Below, one piece after another: positions 6,691-6,866 of a DNA stretch of 6,866 nt (position 1 is the stretch's first letter; the number at the start of each line of letters is the position of its first letter). Source of the DNA: Cytophagales bacterium (GTDB taxonomy: Bacteria > Bacteroidota > Bacteroidia > Cytophagales > UBA9547); the NCBI GenBank assembly GCA_003476475.1, contig DMUD01000238.1, forward strand, positions 1 through 6,866, read 5' to 3'. The translations under genes and the position numbers were made by a program. A model generated the notes under the pieces. That model was not told where the DNA came from. It did no database searches and saw nothing but the letters and a program-made list of their open reading frames with translations.

Positions 6691-6866
6691 TTATTTTTTT
6701 TCACATTTGATAAAGTGTTCGTAACACAGCTGGCCATAATTGGCCATTTTGTCAAAGGCATTGGGCAAGTCTCTTCGGGCAAATGAATGGGCTATACCTA
6801 TATTTAATTTTGTCCCTTTCCAGTTCAGGCGCATAAAGGAAAATGACAAGCGGTTTTGGGTAATGC
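6691..6866 (-). CDS. 3' end of an unrecognised gene, cut by the window edge
   Basis: An open frame enters from the right edge and runs 57 codons to a TAA at 6691-6693. The visible C-terminus reads NRLSFSFMRLNWKGTKL, then NIGIAHSFARRDLPNAFDK, then MANYGQLCYEHFIKCEKK. The other two minus-strand frames are closed by stops, and the residue mix (Trp, Arg, Tyr, aromatic helix at the end) looks like real protein. An internal ATG (6834) could in theory start a 47-residue protein, but the frame is open upstream of it, so a truncated longer gene is more likely. I cannot assign a family. It lies 36 bases before the KAP gene on the same strand and is the most likely functional partner of that protein. 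Confidence 0.65.
   Translation of the reverse strand, partial: ITQNRLSFSFMRLNWKGTKLNIGIAHSFARRDLPNAFDKMANYGQLCYEHFIKCEKK

Overview
The window looks like a stretch of chromosome from a member of the Bacteroidota. The base composition is AT-rich. None of the start codons has a clear Shine-Dalgarno sequence. A secreted cyclophilin has a signal peptide ending in ...VQA|Q, and a membrane-anchored protein carries ComEA-like helix-hairpin-helix repeats; both are typical of that phylum. The assignment rests on these protein and signal features, not on a database match. All six complete genes, and one gene cut by the right edge, lie on the minus strand, so transcription runs from high to low coordinates. 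There is no gene-free stretch longer than about 120 bases. I see no tRNA, rRNA, CRISPR array or insertion sequence.

In the direction of transcription, the right edge (6866 to 6691) holds the last 57 codons of an unrecognised gene. After a 36-base, very AT-rich gap comes a 705-residue KAP-family P-loop NTPase (6654 to 4537) with intact Walker A and Walker B motifs. It has a Ser/Thr-rich N-terminal tail and a C-terminal domain I do not recognise. The 121-base gap after it contains two tandem inverted repeats. One is a perfect 14-bp stem with a 4-base loop, and the pair probably ends the KAP transcript.

Next is a tight two-gene unit with a 14-base gap. The first gene encodes a predicted lipoprotein with an SH3b-like domain and two C-terminal membrane helices (4415 to 3537). 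The second encodes a predicted outer-membrane beta-barrel resembling the DUF481 family (3522 to 2716). Together they suggest envelope proteins, but their function is unknown.

The left third holds three ordinary genes, 67 to 104 bases from their neighbours: a periplasmic cyclophilin-type peptidyl-prolyl isomerase (2611 to 1988), an RmlD-like SDR-family reductase (1914 to 994), and the membrane-anchored triple helix-hairpin-helix protein (926 to 39). Nothing links these three into one pathway.

The most interesting part is the right end. KAP NTPases are often found in mobile and anti-phage loci (for example QatA of QatABCD), and this one sits directly behind an unidentified gene that is only partly visible. 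The window alone does not establish a defence system.
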